Below the pieces are notes generated by a model. It had not been told where the DNA came from. It ran no database searches and saw only the letters and a program-made list of their open reading frames with translations. Shown here piece by piece: positions 5,277 through 7,781 of a stretch of DNA of 7,781 nt (position 1 is the stretch's first letter; each line of letters starts with the position of its first letter). This DNA comes from J088 sp003695505 [NCBI: Candidatus Dadabacteria bacterium] (lineage in GTDB: Bacteria; J088): contig RFIY01000309.1 of the NCBI GenBank assembly GCA_003695505.1, positions 1-7,781 of the forward strand, in the 5' to 3' direction. The position numbers and the translations under genes are program-made.

Positions 5277-6062
5277 ATGATTCCCTACGCCGACGACAAT
5301 CCGACCAGCCGCCCACCGGTCATGACGCGGGCGCTGGTCGTGATCAATATCGCCGTATTTTTGTTCATGCTGCCGCTGGGACAGCGAGCCGTGTTTGAGT
5401 TCGGAATGATTCCGTGGGAATTGTTCACGGGACGCCGCCTCCCGGACAGCCAGTTGCTGGGATGGCAGGCGATCTTCACGAGCATGTTCATGCATGGTGG
5501 TTTTCTGCATCTTGCGGGCAACATGCTGTTTTTGTGGGTCTTCGGTGACAATGTCGAAGATGCGATGGGTCGGGGGCGCTACCTGATCTTCTATCTGTTG
5601 TGCGGACTGGCGGCTGCCGGCTCCCAGCTCGCCGCGATCCTGGTCAAGGCCGGACCTCCGCCCGACGCCGCAATTCCGCTGTCCACGCTGCTGATGTTGC
5701 CGCCAACGCCTGATCCGACGCGCATGTGGTATGTACCGATGGTTGGTGCAAGCGGGGCGATCAGTGGTGTGATGGCCGCCTATTATGTACTCTACCCGCA
5801 CGCTCGTGTGCGTTTGCTTGTGCCGATTTTCTTCATTCTGACTACGATCGTTGTACCGGCGGCCTTTGTGATTGGCTACTGGTTCATTATTCAGGTCGTC
5901 GCAGGCCTGGCCGATCCTGGTTTTGGTGGTGGCGTGGCCTGGTGGGCGCATATCGGCGGATTCATCGGGGGCCTGGCGCTGCTGCAGCCGTTTCTGAGCC
6001 GGCAGGCGCGGGAGCAGTTGCGACTGCGGCGGCGCTGGCGCAAAATCCAACGGGGCTTCTGA
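5277..6062 (+). CDS. Rhomboid family intramembrane serine protease
   Basis: The 261-residue membrane protein has about six or more membrane segments, the first at about 17-34. The rhomboid signatures are all present: H78-L-A-G-N82 (HxxxN) in the second segment, the catalytic serine S159 in GASGAISG, and the catalytic histidine H225 in AHIGGFIGG, forming the Ser-His dyad. It should cut substrate proteins within the membrane; the substrate cannot be told. Compared with typical short bacterial rhomboids, the stretch at about 124-153 (rich in Pro, between the third segment and the serine segment) looks enlarged by roughly 25-30 residues. The C-terminus (about 240-261) is a basic cytoplasmic tail with many Arg. 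The start at 5277 has only a weak ribosome site (AGG), but an upstream in-frame start would lack the family pattern. It stops one base before nadE. Confidence 0.93.
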   Translation: MIPYADDNPTSRPPVMTRALVVINIAVFLFMLPLGQRAVFEFGMIPWELFTGRRLPDSQLLGWQAIFTSMFMHGGFLHLAGNMLFLWVFGDNVEDAMGRGRYLIFYLLCGLAAAGSQLAAILVKAGPPPDAAIPLSTLLMLPPTPDPTRMWYVPMVGASGAISGVMAAYYVLYPHARVRLLVPIFFILTTIVVPAAFVIGYWFIIQVVAGLADPGFGGGVAWWAHIGGFIGGLALLQPFLSRQAREQLRLRRRWRKIQRGF

Positions 6063-6063
6063 T

Positions 6064-7707
6064 ATGAAGGTCGCACTGGCGCAATGTAACCCGCTCGTCG
6101 GCGATCTGGCCGGCAATGCCGACCGCGCCTTTCGGGCCTGGCGACAGGCGGTTGATCTTGGCGCGGATCTGGTCGTGCTGCCGGAACTGTTCCTCTGTGG
6201 CTACCCGCCGGAGGATCTGCTGCTGTTCGATGCGTTCATCGACGAGGCGGAGGCCGTATTGCACGACCTTGCCCGACGCATCGGAGAGGTGCCGCTGCTA
6301 GTCGGAACGGTGCATCGTCCCGGACCGGATCGCCTGATCAATGCCGCGGCATTGTTGCGTGACGGCGCGATTCATGCCGTCGTCGGCAAGACATGCCTGC
6401 CCAATTACGGGCCGTTCGATGAAAAGCGCTATTTCGAGCCGTCGCCGCCGACGGCGCCGATCGAGCTCAACGGCCTCAAGATCGGTGTCACGATCTGCGA
6501 AGATCTCTGGCGCGACGGTCCGGCCGTCGAGCTGCTGCGCAACGAAGATGTCGATGTGGTGCTGAACCTGTCGGCCTCGCCCTATCATCGCCGCAAGTAC
6601 CAGCAGCAGCGCCGACCCGTGTTCGAGGGGCGCGCCTGGGAATGTGGTGCGCCTGTCCTGGTCTGCAATCTTGTCGGCGGGCAGGACGAACTCGTCTTCG
6701 ATGGCCAGTCCTTCGTGGTGGCGCCGGACGGCCGCGAAGTCGCACATGGCCCTGCATTTCGCGAGGCGATCGTACTTGTAGGCGTTGGTTCAGCCGTTGA
6801 GCAAATTGGCACCTACGATCTTGACGGCATGCAGATCGACGTGAATGACGAGCTGCCAGCCGAGCAGGAGCTTGCCGATGCGCTGGGACTCGCGTTACGG
6901 GACTATGTCGAAAAGAACCGGTTTCCGGGCATTCTTGTCGGGCTGAGTGGCGGCGTAGATTCGGCCCTGGTTGCCGCACTGGGTGTCCGTGCGCTTGGCG
7001 CCGAGCGCGTGCGCGCGACGAGTATGCCGAGCCGGTTCAACAGCGCCGGCACGCGCAGCGATGCCCGGGCGCTGGCCGAAGGCCTGGGGATCGCCTTTGA
7101 CGAAGTGCCGATCGAGCGTGTGTTCGAGACGACGCTCGATGTGTTGCGGCCGTATTTGGGCGATGAGGCCGACTGGGGGACGACCGCCGAGAACATGCAG
7201 GCGCGGATTCGCGGCCAGTATCTGATGGCGCTGTCGAACCGCTATGGCCTGCTCGTTACGGCGACCGGCAACAAGAGTGAGCTCGCGATGGGGTACGCGA
7301 CCTTATACGGAGACATGGTCGGTGGCTACGCGCTGATCAAGGATCTGACGAAGACGTGGGTCTACCGGGTCACCGACTACCTGCGTGTCCAGGAAGGGAT
7401 GCCGATTCCCGAAACGATTCTGACCCGTCCACCATCGGCGGAACTGCGCGAAAACCAGACGGACCAGGATTCATTGCCGCCATACGATTTTCTTGATCAG
7501 GTTCTCGAGCTGTACATCGAGCACAATCGCAGTCCGCGCGAAATCGCGCAGGAACTGGGAGACATCGAACTCGTCCGCCACATCTGCCGGGCTGTCGATC
7601 GTAACGAATACAAACGGCGTCAGGCCGCGCCGGGGCCGCGTGTGACCGAGCGCGTCTTTGGCAAGGACCGGCGGATGCCGATCACTCAGCGCTGGATCAG
7701 CTCGTAG
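6064..7707 (+). CDS. nadE: Glutamine-dependent NAD+ synthetase
   Basis: The 547-residue two-domain enzyme makes NAD+ from nicotinic acid adenine dinucleotide, ATP and glutamine, the last step of NAD synthesis. The N-terminal nitrilase-type amidase domain (about 1-250) carries the Glu-Lys-Cys triad: E41 in LPELFLCGYPPEDLL, K109 in GKTCLPNYGPFDEKRYF, and C145 in GVTICEDLW. It frees ammonia from glutamine. The C-terminal synthetase domain (about 270-547) has the ATP pyrophosphatase P-loop SGGVDS at 295-300, then TTAENMQARIRG and TGNKSELAMGYATLYGDMVGG, which bind the substrate. Length and motifs are normal, so it should be active. The ATG comes one base after the rhomboid stop (TGATATG) without a clear Shine-Dalgarno sequence, which suggests translational coupling. 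The two genes probably share an mRNA; a functional link between them is not evident. Confidence 0.97.
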   Translation: MKVALAQCNPLVGDLAGNADRAFRAWRQAVDLGADLVVLPELFLCGYPPEDLLLFDAFIDEAEAVLHDLARRIGEVPLLVGTVHRPGPDRLINAAALLRDGAIHAVVGKTCLPNYGPFDEKRYFEPSPPTAPIELNGLKIGVTICEDLWRDGPAVELLRNEDVDVVLNLSASPYHRRKYQQQRRPVFEGRAWECGAPVLVCNLVGGQDELVFDGQSFVVAPDGREVAHGPAFREAIVLVGVGSAVEQIGTYDLDGMQIDVNDELPAEQELADALGLALRDYVEKNRFPGILVGLSGGVDSALVAALGVRALGAERVRATSMPSRFNSAGTRSDARALAEGLGIAFDEVPIERVFETTLDVLRPYLGDEADWGTTAENMQARIRGQYLMALSNRYGLLVTATGNKSELAMGYATLYGDMVGGYALIKDLTKTWVYRVTDYLRVQEGMPIPETILTRPPSAELRENQTDQDSLPPYDFLDQVLELYIEHNRSPREIAQELGDIELVRHICRAVDRNEYKRRQAAPGPRVTERVFGKDRRMPITQRWISS

Positions 7708-7781
7708 CCGTCGCGACCCTTGCGCACGCGGTTGCGCTGTTCGAGCACATCCAGGTAGCCCTGCATCGTCATGATGGCGAC
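7686..7781 (-). CDS. 3' end of an unidentified gene (partial)
   Basis: A minus-strand frame is open from the right edge to a TGA at 7688-7686 and encodes 31 residues ending RKGRDGYELIQR. Nearly all third codon positions are G or C (about 28 of 31), which supports real coding. The pattern of a helix followed by a basic turn and DGYEL resembles the end of a winged-helix domain, but the piece is too short to name a family. It overlaps the last 22 bases of nadE, tail to tail, so neither gene has room for a terminator of its own between them. Confidence 0.6.
   Translation of the reverse strand, partial: VAIMTMQGYLDVLEQRNRVRKGRDGYELIQR

Noticed and set aside
5193-6116. 307-codon minus-strand open frame opposite the rhomboid gene
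   Set aside because: Translation is rich in Gln, Arg and His with no domain, while the opposite strand has complete rhomboid signatures.

Overview
The window is GC-rich throughout and its real genes strongly favour G or C at third codon positions. The gene content points to a proteobacterium, most likely a gammaproteobacterium: a glutamine-dependent NAD synthetase next to a rhomboid protease, a ZntR/MerR-type regulator with a zntA-like promoter, and long intergenic repeat elements. No RNA genes, CRISPR array, insertion sequence or prophage genes were seen. The taxonomic assignment is an inference from gene style, not from a marker gene.

Layout, left to right. Bases 1-120 hold the 3' end of a plus-strand gene, possibly a methyltransferase. 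Bases 121-1163 form a gap of about 1 kb without a believable gene, lying between two converging genes. It is filled with repeat-like, hairpin-rich DNA, including two copies (about 281-456 and 815-975) of one element that share an identical 47-bp block. Next comes a minus-strand arsenic operon in the order merR-type regulator, acr3 arsenite exporter, arsC arsenate reductase (3020 down to 1164). Its genes overlap by 14 and 4 bp. It is driven by a MerR-type promoter/operator at 3027-3057 that abuts the stop codon of the gene upstream. Further right, still on the minus strand, are an NAD-dependent epimerase/reductase-like gene (4033-3062) and an HMG-CoA-lyase-family gene (5092-4109). Bases 5093-5276 are a divergent intergenic region with two inverted repeats. 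On the plus strand a rhomboid intramembrane protease (5277-6062) and glutamine-dependent NAD+ synthetase (6064-7707) are separated by one base and are probably translationally coupled. A minus-strand gene enters from the right edge and overlaps the end of nadE tail to tail.

How the genes fit together. ArsC would reduce arsenate to arsenite and Acr3 would export it. The regulator in the same operon would sense the inducer and activate its own promoter. The unusual part is the regulator: where an ArsR repressor is commonly found, there is a MerR-family activator with three cysteines at the spacing of the mercury sensor MerR. The operator resembles that of E. coli zntA, and the -10 box sits so close to the ATG that the mRNA should be leaderless. 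The second point of interest is the HMG-CoA-lyase-like protein. It keeps the metal-binding residues of the family but has arginine where the catalytic cysteine belongs, plus a small insertion, so its substrate is probably not HMG-CoA or its mechanism is altered.
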